From: Symsagittifera roscoffensis
Lineage: Eukaryota; Xenacoelomorpha; Acoela; Convolutidae
NCBI RefSeq assembly: GCF_963678635.1
Contig: NC_087068.1
Span: forward strand, 19,517,789 to 19,581,788
Direction of reading: 5' to 3'
Length of the DNA: 64,000 nt
Part shown: positions 34,872 through 46,270 of the stretch, piece by piece
Numbering within the stretch: the first letter of the stretch is position 1
How the letters are laid out: every line of letters begins with the position of its first letter
Translations under genes and position numbers: made by a program
Notes under the pieces: generated by a model
Told to the model about the DNA's origin: nothing
Databases searched by the model: none
What the model saw: the letters and a program-made list of their open reading frames with translations, nothing else

Positions 34872-36060
34872 TTCTTAAGTAGTTTTTTGTCCCTTTGGGA
34901 GGTATAACATTCTGGAAGACCCAGACAGACGTATTGGCCCAATGCATATGGTTTCGCTTGCAGTATTTTCTCATCGTATTTCTTCCGCTGTCTCATTTGT
35001 GCTGGCGATGTGTTCCTCCTGCAGAGTTCGTTTAGATCCTGTTGTCTCTTAACCGCTTCTTTCACATAAGCTTGAGGCGATGTCTTTTTCCCTTCGTATT
35101 CTGGGTAAAAAAATGTTAGAGGCATTGCTCTTTCCCTGCCCGTCAACATCATGAAGGGACTGATTCCTGTTGTTGAGTGTTGCGTACTGTTGTATGCCCC
35201 TACCACTTGCGGCAGATATTTATCCCAGTCTGTCATGTATCATGAGCAGTATACCCTTAGCATGTTCACCAACGTTCTGTTTTGTCTCTCCACTAACCCG
35301 TTGGTCTGGGAATGGTAGGTCGTTGAGTGCGCTTGAGCAATGTGTGACCTCTTCATCAACTCTCTCGTCAGGCCTTTTCCGTTGTCCGACTGAAATGTCA
35401 TGGGACAACCATACCGTGATATCCAATGTGTTATCAAGTGGTCACACGTCTCCTCTGCCGAGGCTGTCTGACACGGCACCGCTTCTGCCAACTTGTTGAA
35501 ATGATCTATTATGACCAGTATCTGGTTATATCCCGACTCTGTCATGCAGATTTTTTGATGGTCTATCTGCACAACCTCGTTAAATTCCGAGCTTTCAACG
35601 GACTTGAGTGGGAACTTCATCTTCATTGGGTCTTTCACCTGTAGACATGCCAGGCATGCATTCACCCATCTCTCGCAAGCTTTCCTTAATCCTGGCCAAT
35701 CAAACCTATATAATATTCTTTGTTGCACCTTGTCTATCCCCTGGTGCCCCATTTGATCATGCGATCTGAATAACACTTCCGTCTGGTACAACTGTGGCAG
35801 TATGATGAGGTTATGCTTGTGTAATATCTTCTCCTCGTCTTTTCTCTTGCATGCTACCACCCCATCAGCCGTATGATAGAGTGAGTCTTTTCTGTCTTTG
35901 TAGAACTGGCTCAAGATCTTGTAGCTGTCTTCTTTCAGGTCCCCCCTCTCTTTGGTCCTCGTCCAGATCCACTTGGAGAGGTTACTTGTCATCTTGTGAT
36001 TCTTTTGGGCCCGTATTAGGTCCGACAGCCTTTATCTCGCCTTGATGTGTTCTTTTAGTG
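34781..36060 (-). pseudogene. int: Integrase, element C1
   Basis: Frame 35992-35240 shows the HHCC part (MGHQGIDKVQQRILYRFDWP, then CLACLQVK) and the DDE core: VVQIDHQKICMTESGYNQIL, CPMTFQSDNGKGLTR, and NGLVERQNRTLVNML after HSTTYHSQTNG. The C-terminal frame 35236-34781 has AYNSTQHSTTGISPFMMLTG and LTFFYPEYEGKKTSPQ, then a GPF(M/L)ITEVHQQGRFYRL block. Fossil, broken. Confidence 0.8.
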
Positions 36061-36245
36061 CCATTATCTGACCAATCATTTCTTCAGGACTGTGGATTTC
36101 ATCTTTCAGCTTTACGCAAACTATCCTCCTCAAGATCTTTCTGTCAACTTCTGGCACCAGGTTTGTTCTGCATTTGAGTTGCACGATAGCTCCCTGAACG
36201 GTTTCCTCGATACTGCAATTTTCTCAAGTTCTTCACCCCTTGCAC

Positions 36246-37110
36246 TTACTGCTGATCCAAGTTGTACGTTCCTGAGGAGGGATCCGTCTGTAGTTCTTTG
36301 TTGCGGTTCCTCATCTTCTCTTCCGCCAGTATCATGCATAGACTACTTTGGTCATCGCTGCTCTTCTCTGAGTCTTCATCCCATTCTTCACTCTCCCCGG
36401 ACACTTTTTCTTCTTCAGCATCTTCCTCCGCTGTTGGCCACTCCCCGGACTCTTGACCTAGTCCAGGATAATCAGCCTCATCCTTGAATGCCACCTTTTT
36501 GCTCCCAACCCGAGTCCGCTCAAATATGTCTTCAGGGATTTTATCAACCAATGACTGCACAACTTCTCTCTCACCAGATTTAATTTCTTTCCTGGAGTCC
36601 TCGCCACTATCCGCGTCCTTCCTTCTCAAAATCGTGACTTCTGGTTCCTCTTTGCCCTTCTCTTTGATCACGGGCTTATCGTCCGCCAGTTTCACGAGTA
36701 ATCTCATCAAGTCTTCATCTATCTCTGCTCTTCCCGTCTCAGGTCCCGTCTCAGGTCCGGTTGGTTCAGGTCTTAACCTTTCGCCTTGGGTGTCTCCTTC
36801 ACAATTTTCGACTTGAATATTATCTCCATCGGCCTCCCTTGGGTTCTTTTCAAGATTGTTTTCTCTGGAGGCTCCTTTGGTAATTCGGGATGATCTTCTA
36901 TCGGTTTGTCTGACTTGTCGAGCCATCTCGTGAGTGGAAGACTATCATACGTTTCCTTATTCATGAAGGAAAAACCATCTTTGATTTCGGGCCTATCTGC
37001 CTCTCTTTGTTCTTGTCTCTCGTAGAACTCCGTCTTCTTACTCAAGCTATCGGCCTTTTGATGTTTGTCTTTTGTTCTACACTCAATTATCATGTCGTAT
37101 CCTTGGGTCT
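36246..37110 (-). pseudogene. RNase H end and acidic spacer, element C1
   Basis: Frame 37093-36773 keeps the end of RNase H (CRTKDKHQKADSLSKKTEFY) and the SFMNKETYDSLPLTRWLDKS block. Frame 36926-36246 is acidic, with repeated SGE-W motifs (QESGEWPTAEEDAEEEKVSG, SEEWDEDSEKSSDDQ). The acidic spacer is shared with C2 (52514-53100) and, more loosely, with B. I did not recognise an RT palm in this copy. Confidence 0.65.
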
Positions 37111-37121
37111 TTGTAACTGTT

Positions 37122-38434
37122 TTATTCGTCCGTTATCTTGGCACTTAAATGCTCTATCTCCGGTAGAACCGGTTTATCCCTCTGCATTTCATCTAGTGTT
37201 GGTCTTTCCGGAAAATTCAAACAGCTCGAAAGTCCATTGTCTGTCCCTGACTTAAGTGATTTTACAAGACCTGATGAACCTTTTTTTTCTTCAATCGTCT
37301 CAAGATACACATTTTGTCCCTATGATTGGGACAATCAAAAACTTCAATCTGTTTTGGATTTTCAGTCATTTCATATCGATTTTTCACGGGTAAAGCATAT
37401 CCCAGCTTCCTTCCCCTCTGTATTGCAATGGGTATATCAAGAGTATTCAACAAGACACTGAAGCAGAGGCCGCTCTTGGTTATCGAGAAGGATCTTCCTA
37501 AAACAGCAGCACTTTGACTACTAGGATTTGGGACTATGCATACTTGCTTGTTATCACTTAGTTCAGTATGGCTTTTGATTCGCAAGCTTCCAATTGCCGC
37601 TTCCTTCGCTTTCAGCCTCACCCTCCTACTCAAGAATACCGGTGTTCTATTTTCATTCGCCATTTTTAAATTTACCGGTTTAATTGCGTACCTGCTATCC
37701 GGGTTCCGTATCCTGAACATAGCATTGCTTAAATCAATCGTTACGTCGAAGTTCCTGATGAAGTTTCTGCCTAAAATGAATTGGTCAGACTCATTAAGCT
37801 TTTCTACCACGAGAAAGCTCAGCCACAGGTTGCCTTCTCCCAGGTTTAGGGCTATTATTGGTTTTCTGCCTAGCACCCGCAGCGCCCCTTTGTTTGCAGC
37901 TGACAGCCGTATTCTCGAGTCTATCAAATCATCCTTGTTGAAACCCATTCGCTCCCAAGTTTCAATTGGTATAACACTCAAGACTGCTCCCGTATCAAGT
38001 AAACCGCGTAACGGAGTCTTCTTGCCACTTAAATTGAGCACGTGTGCTGATACATCTGCCTCCGTGCCGACCTGCATTGCATCTTCTTCCAACATGGCGC
38101 AGTGTCCAATCGATCTCACTTTCAGTTCTTGTTTGCCCACGTAGATCTGTCCGGCTAGGTCTTCGTCGCATGTTATCATGGTTTTCGTGTAGATGTTTAT
38201 CCCGTCTATGTTTAACAACACCTCATGCGGACCATAAGCCTCCGTATATCTGTTCCCGACGCGAACTGACTTGCTGCCACCTCTTGCTAGTAGTGCCCTC
38301 AGGGCTCTAGAAGTTGTCTGCGGACTTATTGCACTTAAGTAGTCTGCGTCCACATCAACGTGCATTATTGTCTGATCACTGGATTCGCTTAGATTCCTCG
38401 TTACTTCGTGACCGCCCACTGTGATTATTGACAT
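37122..38434 (-). pseudogene. Retropepsin (aspartic protease) region, element C1
   Basis: The frame 38434-37262 (390 aa) opens with the linker block NLSESSDQTIMHVDVDADYL. The catalytic DTGA lies at about residue 147 (LRGLLDTGAVLSVIPIETWE), and FILGRNFIRNFDVTIDL lies ~90 residues on, as in retropepsins. The C-terminal part (RRVRLKAKEAAIGSLRI, KLGYALPVKNRYEM) leads into RT in other Gypsy elements. It would process Gag and Pol. The frame itself is open; the polyprotein is broken. Confidence 0.8.
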
Positions 38435-40916
38435 TATCCCGGCTCCAATCTTCTTTATGCCAAATGGCTTTCCCGTCCGTCACCATTTTCAGTGTGTTGC
38501 AATTTCCATTCTTGGTCGCTCCCACTTCGGCTTCTGGCTTTGGCACTAACCCACTTAACGTCTGGTTCAAATTATGCCTTTCGATCTCCTGCTTCAATCG
38601 TTGCTCGATTTCCTTCGTGGCTAGGTCTTGTTTCACTTTGTTGATGGCCTCTGCAGCTGCTCTTTCATAATTCATCTCCAGAGATTTCATGGCCTTGGCC
38701 TCCATGGCACTGCTGACTTGCGTTACAGCCTTCACCGTCTTGGTCGGTAATTCCGCTTTCGGTGCCTCCGAATTTTTTTATTCAAACTCAGTTTGTCTGT
38801 TTCTCTGGTTCTGCGCCGCCGCCAACGCCAACTTGTGCTTGGGGTGACTCTGGTTCTTGACTGCTTCCAAAACAATGGACAGTCCATCCTGAAGTGCCCC
38901 TCTTGATTGCAGAAGAAGCATCTCGCACCTATTTTGATGATCAAGTCACTATAGAACTCGTGTTGTTCCATCTGGCTCATATCTTCCTCAGCCGGTGCAT
39001 ATCCTAGACTCTTCATGCCCTGCTTGTACGTCGTGCAATCCGCCACGTGATGATCCGCTGACCTGCAATTTGCACATGATCTACGTTTGTCCATGTCAAC
39101 TCTAGGCTTGTACCATAACGACCTTTGTGGTTGATTTCCCCCTTGCATATTCCTGTTCTCTGAGTACGAGTACTTCTTCGGCTTCATCAGCATCTACTCC
39201 CTTGATTTTTGTCTCATCTCTTCTTCTGGAGTCGGTGCATTATCTTTCGACAGTGTATAGTACGTTGCCAACATTGTTCTCAAGTCGTCACTTTTTACCC
39301 CATCGATGAACTTCGAGGCGATGGTAAAGTTCCTTCTGTTTGTTGTCTCTTCAGGATCACTACTTCGTCTCAAGCTCTCAAGATAATCCAGGAACCGATC
39401 AAATGGTTCATCGTCCCTTTGCCTTCTCTTTTCAAATCTCATCATCGCTTGGTGACCCTTCATGCCTGACCCGAATCGATTCAACAATATCTCGAAGATC
39501 TTGTCCGCAGTGTCGCGTTCCTCCTCCTTCTTCGCAACTACTTATTTTAACGCTGTCCCTTCTAGGTTGCTCAAAATCACTGTGCAGGCCTGTCTATCGT
39601 CATTCAAATTGTCTTGTTCCAGGTGTAGTCTCATGACATCTACCCATGTGTCGATGCACCCATCTGCGTCATCTTTAAATTCGTTCTGCTTCTTGAACGT
39701 TTTCCTGGATTTGCCACCTCCTCTTTCACTCGAGTCGGTGTTCCTCGTGGCGAAGGCCTCCAGTGTCCTGTTCATCATTTCCCAGGTGCTCGCCCACGTC
39801 ATGGCATCCGGTCCCACGTTATTGTTTGTCGTGGAATCCCCTGGACCACTCGTCGTATTTGCGGTTTCACTCTTCATAATTGTCTTGGCCCCCCGGTGCT
39901 GTGCTTGCTGCATCCCTGTGCTTGTGTTATAGAGTTTCTCAAAAAGGCATCCAGTTTGGACTGTATGGCACACGAACTATCCGACTGGTCTCTGCTCATA
40001 GTTTCCATTCTCATCTTCAGATTTCCTAGCTTACTGTTCACGGTGTCATACCGTTGCTTCATTTCTTGCATGTCTTTTTTGATGCTCTTCTCTCGGTCTT
40101 TGTCAGTGGCCTCTACCTTGTCTGACTTCTGCTGAATCTTTTCATCCGTCGCCCTTGCCAGTTTAAAATAGTTTTCCAGGTACTCGTTTTTGTTGTTTCT
40201 TAATTCCTTCTTTATCACTTCTCGATCCTCCTCGCTGCACTTTAGTTTTTTTTGTCGATCTGATCTAACTTCGCCATTAAATCGCCCAGCTCAAGACGAG
40301 TTGTTGTTTCATGGCCAGCTGTTGGCCCATGACTAGCTGTTGCTCCATGTTTGACCTGATCATTGTCTTGGGTGGCCTCTGTTGTTTTCGTGGAAACTGT
40401 TCCAAACGTTTTGCCTTTCTCGGCCTTCGGTTCTTCCTCCACTATTTCTCTTGATTTTATTCCGACCATTATTGCGAACCTCTCTGAATGACGTTCTTTT
40501 CGTTTGAGACTCTTCCTTTATGGTTTCTGGCGTGTTGCCCGTCGTGTCCTCCACAGTGTCTATCGGCGAGAATTCCATCGTCTTTTGCTTTTGTTCTTCT
40601 GCATTCGGCATCGGTGTCGACTCCGTTGTCTTCTTCTCTACCTCGTCAACAATCTGATCTGGTGTCTCGAGATCAATTTCTGTAGCAGGTTCCGTTCATC
40701 CCTCCTCAGGATCTACGTTTGTCCATGTCTACGTCACACATCTTTTTTGTACCGTCCCAAGTTCTCTTTCGCGCTTCGTGTGTTGACCATGCTCACTGAA
40801 AAGTTCTTTCTTGTTATTCTTGGGTCAAACGGTGTTATCTTTCGTTGCGACGGGTTATGATTTGTCTTTGACTCTATAACGCTTCTTTCTGCTATCGGTA
40901 CTCTACTCTGCCTCAT
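38376..40916 (-). pseudogene. gag: Gag and gag-protease linker, element C1
   Basis: Starts MRQSRVPIAERSVIESKTNH at 40916, like C2 at 47148. Parts in order: an acidic Thr/Glu-rich region, a charged coiled coil (40218-39874), the capsid-like block (MMNRTLEAFATRN, DGCIDTWVDVMRLHLEQDNL, GSGMKGHQAMMRFEKRRQRD), and two zinc knuckles (CANCRSADHHVADC, CFFCNQEGHFRMDC). The linker follows with EAINKVKQDLATKEIEQRLK. Broken, several breaks. Confidence 0.8.
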
Positions 40917-41104
40917 GATTTTTATTTACAATTGCCTCTATTTACAATACTATTTTTTTAAAACAAATTTTTATTATAAGGATAAAAATTCTGAAAAAAA
41001 AACGTTCCTATTTCCCTTACAGAATAACAAAAACTTTCAATTCGTGATCTTAACAGAACGGATCTTTCGCTATTCAATCGTTCGGACCGGTCCTTGTGCT
41101 TTTA
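40917..41104 (-). other. Leader segment next to gag, element C1
   Basis: A/T-rich sequence between the gag start and the tandem array; it matches C2 46970-47147 in mirror orientation. No gene seen. Confidence 0.4.
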
Positions 41105-42085
41105 ATTGTGCGTTGAGCTATTTCGCACTGTCCCAAGAACTTTTAGTACCGTCACACATCTTTTTTGTACCGTCCCAAGACTTCCTGGTACAGTCCCAAG
41201 CCTTCTATGTACTGTCCCAAGACTCTCTCGTGCTGTCCCAAGACTTCTCTGAACTGTCCCAAGACTTTCTCGTGCGGTCCCAAGTTTCTTAGGTACTGTC
41301 CCAAGACTTCTCTTAACTGTCCCAAGACTACTGTCCCCAGACTGCACTGTCTCAAGACTCTCCGGTACTGTCCCAGGACTTCTTGGTACTGTCCCAAGAC
41401 TACTCGGTACTTCCCAGGACTTCTTGGTACTGTCCCAAGACTACTGTCCCAAGACTTTACTGTCCCAAAACTACTGTCCCAAGACTGCACCGTCCCAAGA
41501 CCACCGTCGCAAAACTGCACTGTCCCAAGACTACTGTCTCAAGACTGTACTGTCCCAAGACTGCACTGTCCCAAGACCACTGTCCCAGGACTGCACTGCC
41601 CCAAGACTGCACTGACCCACGACTACTGTCCCAAGACTGTACTGTCCCAAGACTGCACTGTCCCAAGACTACTGTCCCAAGACTGCACTGTCCCAAAACT
41701 GCACTCTCCCAAGGACACTGTCCCAAGACTGCACTGTCCCAAGACTGCACTGTACCAAGACTACTGTCCCAAGACTGTACTGTCCTAAGACCACCGTCCC
41801 TAGACTGCACTGTCCCAAGACTGTACTGTCCCAAGACTGCACTATCCCAAGACCACTGTCCCAAGACTGCACTGTCCCAAGACTGCTGTCCCAAGACTAC
41901 TGTCCCAAGACTGTACTGTCCCAAGACGACTGTCCCAAGACTACTGTCCGAAAACTGTACTGTCCCAAGACTCAGGACTGTCCCAAGGCTTCCTGGTACT
42001 GTCCCAAGACCACTGTCCCAAGACTGTGCTGTCCCAAGACTGTACTGTCCCAAGACTTTTCGGTATTGTCCCAGGACTTCGCTAC
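41105..42085. repeat. Tandem array with core CTGTCCCAAGACT (element C1 leader)
   Basis: About 1 kb of short units with plus-strand core CTGTCCCAAGACT, joined by variable 1-12-bp pieces (GCA, GTA, ACT, TTCTTGGTA). Unit length varies from ~11 to ~30 bp, longer at the gag side. It is open in most frames and yields repeat-only ORFs (CPKTTVPRL type) that are not genes. C2 has the same core at the same place with a more regular 15-bp unit. Confidence 0.95.
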
Positions 42086-43547
42086 CAAGTGTTGGGATAG
42101 TGGGAACTCTTCTCTTTCGTTGTACTCTTGAACCACCGCTTGAGCTCTAGTAAAAAAAAATTCCCAAAAAAACCCAACCTTACTGGTCAAAAGTTTGAAT
42201 TACTAACACCCTTGTATTTAACCCCTTTTAATATTTTGATGCAAGTTGAAACCCAACTTGTTCGGGGGTGTTTGTGATCACCTGTTTATTCAAAATGTTC
42301 ACCTGTTGATTAAAATTGTTTACCAAAAACGTGAAAATTGAAACAGGGAAAAAATAATAAAAACAGAGAGATAAACCCACCTAAAATTCAAAGGTGACTT
42401 GTGTCAACCTTTTCTTAGAAAAAACGTCTGGTAACTGATTGCCACGCGTTTTCCTTCCCCTGCTAGCAATCTTATGGGGTATCACAAAAACTGTCTACTT
42501 CCGTTCCCCCCACCCGATCCGACCAGGGTACCTACTTTATTTCGATCTTAAATTTGGATATCCGCTTCTTATAATTAACGCGTGTAAGATTCTAATGTAA
42601 CTAAATCGACGATGTCGATCAATTAGTTACTCTAATGTGTCCCCCCTTTTTACAATTTACAAATGCCAACCTCTAAGCTAACCAGCCCCTTCTAACCTCC
42701 CCCCTCTTTAGCCCCCCTCTTAAGCCGAAAATTACCTTAAGCGCAGGGTGCAAAAACCTCCTTAGAGAAAACCGTAGAACCTGTTTCCAGGCTCTGCTTG
42801 AGTAAAAACGTTCCTCAAAACAGTGGGGTTCCGCTTATCCAATTTTACACTTATCTCCTATAATGTAATGTGGATTTTAACGATACCCGTTTGACCAACT
42901 TGAGAACAACCCCGTCATCTCTTGCTGTTCTGATTCCGTGCTGCACCACTTGACGTGTACTGCACCTGATCACCAGCACCACTTTCCCACTGGGCTGGTC
43001 ACCTGTTCCAGTTAAGTCTCCTAATGGTCCAGCTAAGTCCCCGTGAACCACTTTCCTACTCGACTGGTCACCTCTTCCAGTTGAGTCTCCTGGTGGTCCA
43101 GCTAAGTTGCAAGCTATCTGAAAACCCTTAACAACGCCCCACACTCGGGCACCTTAATAAATTGCTGAATTGATAAAAACGATTGGTCTTATAAAAACAG
43201 TATGGATATACTATTTAATTAATATAAAGGTTTGACCCAACTAATCTGGTGTCAAAGTCAATGTCATTTTTTTGGTTTATGGTTTTTGTTCCTTTTCGGT
43301 TTTTGTTTCGCTTTTTGTCTTTTGCTCGTTTTTTTTGTTCCCCTAGTTACCCCCCCCCCTTACTCGGTTAGCTAAGCCTCGTTCGGAGAGCGTACAAGGA
43401 AGTTTTCTCGAGTTTTCTTAAAAAGCTATCATGGTACAACCGGAAGGTTTACACGTTCCCGCTGAACCGTACCACCGGTACTCTAGAATGGGCATGTAGC
43501 CCGGAGCTGTGTCAAGTGGGTTCGACTCCGTAGTCATGATGTCGTAA
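42086..43547 (-). other. 5' leader of element C1
   Basis: About 1.46 kb, no supported gene; matches C2 44840-46260 in mirror image. It contains C-rich runs (CCCCCCTC near 42700, a C10 run near 43355), repeated AGTCTCCTGGTGGTCCAGCTAAG-type sequence near 43010-43100 (two copies), and GGGTTCGACTCC at 43518-43529, which looks like a tRNA T-arm. Confidence 0.55.
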
Positions 43548-43565
43548 AAACACCCAGGAGCGCCA
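43548..43565 (-). promoter_or_regulatory. Primer binding site, tRNA-Asn type (element C1)
   Basis: Minus strand reads TGGCGCTCCTGGGTGTTT, 11 nt from the LTR end at 43577. The first 15 nt are identical to the primer site of element A and C2 and match 13 of 15 of the tRNA-Asn 3' complement as I remember it. Confidence 0.7.
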
Positions 43566-43576
43566 TAAAAACACTA

Positions 43577-43927
43577 TGTAACAGTCGCTTACTTAAGTCC
43601 CATATAAGGTTTAAAAAAATAGGCCCTATAACCATTGGCTCAAGAGTCAGGAACACTATCTCTTGTGTTTTCTACCTCGAACGGTCGGAGCCAATTCGGT
43701 TCACTTGCGACATGAGACTAAAAACCCGTTACAGCTTAAAGGCCACTACCAAAATACCCCAACTCTAGAAAATAAGAACGTCCCCATACTTGGGTCTCAA
43801 AATAACCAAAATACGCGAACGCCGTTAAAAACAGGGTCGGAACAGTCCGTACAGTTATTTTTCATTAGAAAATGGAACTTTGATCCATTTCAGATGGATC
43901 AACCTTACACTCTCCTTATCTCAACAT
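43577..43927 (-). repeat. 5' LTR of element C1, inner part
   Basis: This 351-bp stretch matches the inner end of C1's 3' LTR (23763-24108) at about 93% by eye, ending ...CTCAACAT at 43927. There C2's LTR begins (TGTACCAG at 43928). The outer ~540 bp should resume after C2, beyond the right edge, with AACAATCATAAAACAC. Confidence 0.85.
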
Positions 43928-44147
43928 TGTACCAGTCGGTCATATTTGGAAGTTTGATTTTGAGGAATACGAACTACGTAATTTTGGGAGGAAATTTAAT
44001 TTTTTAAAAGTTCGAATTGAGCCTGTCATGCTCAACTTTCTCGCGAAAACTGAAAATCTCAGAAACAAAAGATCAGAACAACCGATTTACAATCGCGGGA
44101 AAGTACATGAAAAAAGCAGCGGGAAATTGCTATTCGCAATTTCCAGA

Positions 44148-44154
44148 TATAAAT
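44148..44154 (+). promoter_or_regulatory. Candidate TATA box of C2 LTR
   Basis: TATAAAT within the LTR, ~380 bp upstream of the AATAAA signal. The position fits a U3 promoter, but no start-site data exist. Confidence 0.45.
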
Positions 44155-44527
44155 CAAACGCGAGTAGAGCTGTCCTAACCTGATATAGGAGAAGAAGCGA
44201 TTGCAAAAAATGAACAAATTTATTCGAAGTGAACCATAGTGAACCCTCAGTGGAAAGATGGAGAGCTGGGGTATCCCAATGGTCCAGTTCTAAAGCTTAA
44301 TTCTCGAGTCAAAACTTATTTCCCTTACTGGAACTCATCAATAGCAAACTTCTCAAGTTTTTATACTTGATGCTAGAGTTGCTGATTAATTTAGTTATCC
44401 CAATTCTCGAGTGTGCCGACATGTGAGTATGCAATTTAATTTTCTTGAGTGTGTTTTATGATTGTTATGTTGAGTTAAGGAGAGTTTTAGGTTGATCCAT
44501 CTGAAATGGATCAAAGTTCCACAGTCT

Positions 44528-44533
44528 AATAAA
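44528..44533 (+). terminator. Candidate polyadenylation signal of C2 LTR
   Basis: AATAAA in GTCTAATAAAAGG. The hexamer is conserved in the C1 3' LTR (minus strand, near 24045). Confidence 0.5.
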
Positions 44534-44820
44534 AGGTAACTGTACGGACTGTTCCGACCCTGTTTTTAACGGCTTTCGCGTATTTTGGGTATTTTGAGAT
44601 CCAAGTATGGGGATGTTCTTTTTTTTCCAGAGTGGGGGGTATTTTGGTAGTGGCCTTTAAGCTGTAACGGTTTGTCGCAAGTGAACCGAATTGGCTCCGA
44701 CCGTTCGAGGTAGAAAGCACAAAAGATAGTGTCTCTGACTCTTGAGCCAATGGTTATAGGGCCTATTTTTCTTTAACCTTATATGGGACTTAAGTAGGCG
44801 ACTGTTACATAGTGTTTTTA

Positions 44821-44835
44821 TGGCGCTCCTGGGTG
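44821..44835 (+). promoter_or_regulatory. Primer binding site, tRNA-Asn type (element C2)
   Basis: TGGCGCTCCTGGGTG, 11 nt after the LTR end, identical to the first 15 nt of the primer sites of A and C1. A gap of 11-12 nt is longer than in most LTR elements but is conserved in all three. Confidence 0.75.
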
Positions 44836-45680
44836 TTTTTACGACATCATGACTACGGAGTTGAACCCACTTGACACAGCTCCGGGCTACATGCCCATTC
44901 TAGAGTACCGGTGGTATGGTTCAGCGGGAACGTGTAAGCCTTCCGGTTGTACCGTGATAGCTTTTTAAGAAAACTCGAAAAAACTTCCTTGTACGCTCTC
45001 CGAACAAGGCTTAGCTATTCGAGTAAGGGGGGTAACTAGGGGGACGAAAAAAAAACGAGCAAAAGACAAAAAGCGAAACAAAAACCGAAAAAGAATAGAA
45101 AAAGGAACAAAAACCATAAAACAAAAAAATGACATTGACTTTGACACCAGATTAGTTGGATCACACCTTTATACTAATTAAATAGTATACCCATACTGTT
45201 TTTTAAGAGACCGATCGTTTCGATCATTTCAGCAATTTGAAAAGCTGCCCGAGTGTGGGGCGTTGTGAAGGGTTTTCAGAGAGCTTGCAACTTAGCTGGA
45301 CCATTAGGAGACTTGACTGGAACAGGTGACCAGTCGAGTGGGAAAGTGGTTCATTGGGACTTAGCTAGACCATTAGGAGACTTGACTGGAACATGTGACC
45401 AGCCAAGTGGAAAAGTGGTGCTGGTGATCAGGTGCAGGACAAGTCAAGGAAACAACCAGCACGGAATCAGAGCAACAAGAGAGGACGGGGGTGTTCTCAA
45501 GTTGGTCAAACGGGTATCGTTAAAATCCACATTACATTATAGGAGATAAGTGTAAAATTGGATAAGCGGAGCCCCACTGTTTTGAGGTACGTTTTTACTC
45601 AAGCAGGCCTGGAAACAGGTTCTACGATTTTCTCTCAAGAGGTTTAGCACCCGGCGCTTAAGGTAATTTTCGGCTTAAGT

Positions 45681-45711
<31 letters not shown>

Positions 45712-46270
45712 TGGTATGCTAAAGAGGGGGGAGTTTAGAAGGGGTGCTGGTTAGGTTAGAGATTGGCGATTGTAAATTGTAAAAAGGGAGGACACATTAG
45801 AGTAACTAATTGATCGACATCGTCGATTTAGTTACGTTAGATTCTTACATGCGTTGATTATAAGAAGTGGATATCCAAATTTAAAATCGAATTAAGGTAG
45901 TTACCCTGGTCGGATCGGTTGGGGAAACGGACGTAGAAAGTTTTTGTGATACCCCATAAGATCGCTAGCAGGGGGGAGGAAAACGCGTGGCAATCAGGTA
46001 CCTTTGAATTTTAGATAGGTTTATTTCTCTGTTTTTATCATTATTTTTTCTCTGTTCAAGTTTTCACGCTTTTGGTAAAAAAAATTTTGATCGGTTTTGA
46101 ACAAACAGGTGATCACAAGACACCCCGAACAAGTTGGGTTTCAACTTGCATCAAAGCATTAAAGGGAAATAAATACAAGGGGGTAGGTAATTCTAACTTT
46201 TGGTCAGTAAGATTGGGTTTTTTGGGAAAATTTTAACTAGAGCTCAAGTGGTGGTACCAGGTACAATGGT
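44836..46270 (+). other. 5' leader of element C2
   Basis: About 1.43 kb without a supported gene, the mirror of C1 42086-43547. It has the duplicated block TTAGGAGACTTGACTGGAAC (45304 and 45374) and GGAGTTGAACCC at 44858. The 98-residue ORF at 45253-45549 spans the duplicated block and also exists in C1 (42851-43144), but shows no domain; I treat it as unproven. Confidence 0.5.
45684..45711 (+). repeat. G28 homopolymer run
   Basis: 28 consecutive G in the leader of C2. At the matching place C1 has only short C runs on the plus strand (CCCCCCTC). Such a run can form quadruplex DNA and is easily mis-sized in sequencing. Confidence 0.9.

Larger units (their letters stand above)
23763..43927 (-). 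mobile_element. Element C1: giant Ty3/Gypsy element with macro and SGNH cargo
   Basis: A fossil element read leftward from its partial 5' LTR (43577-43927) to its 3' LTR (23763-24656). The order is primer site, leader with tandem array, gag, protease, RNase H part, integrase, tail ORF, macro-like ORF, spacer, two SGNH-type ORFs, four unknown blocks, 3' LTR. Restoring the LTR part displaced by C2 gives a unit near 20.7 kb. Comparing the ~350 bp shared by its two LTRs by eye gives about 7% divergence, so the insertion is old. The copy is broken, with on the order of ten or more breaks. Element C2 sits inside its 5' LTR. Confidence 0.9.
43928..44809 (+). repeat. 5' LTR of element C2 (882 bp)
   Basis: Starts TGTACCAGTCGGTCAT and ends GGCGACTGTTACA. 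Inside are a TATA box (44148) and AATAAA (44528), spaced as expected for U3-R-U5. The first ~540 bp are the unpaired centre of the C1/C2 inverted repeat. Preceding AACAT (43923-43927) is the predicted target duplication. Confidence 0.9.

Noticed and set aside
41165-42150. Long ORFs of CPKTTVPRL / SQDCTVPRL type on both strands
   Set aside because: They are translations of the short tandem array, open in most frames because the unit lacks stops. No start, no domain, and not kept as protein between C1 and C2.
43511-43530. GGGTTCGACTCC as the B box of a tRNA gene or SINE
   Set aside because: No A box at the right distance and no cloverleaf. It is kept next to the primer site, so a primer-related role is likelier.
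45253-45549. 98-residue ORF in the C leader, present in both copies
   Set aside because: It spans a duplicated leader block, has no domain, and its similarity in C1 and C2 is no more than that of the surrounding non-coding sequence.
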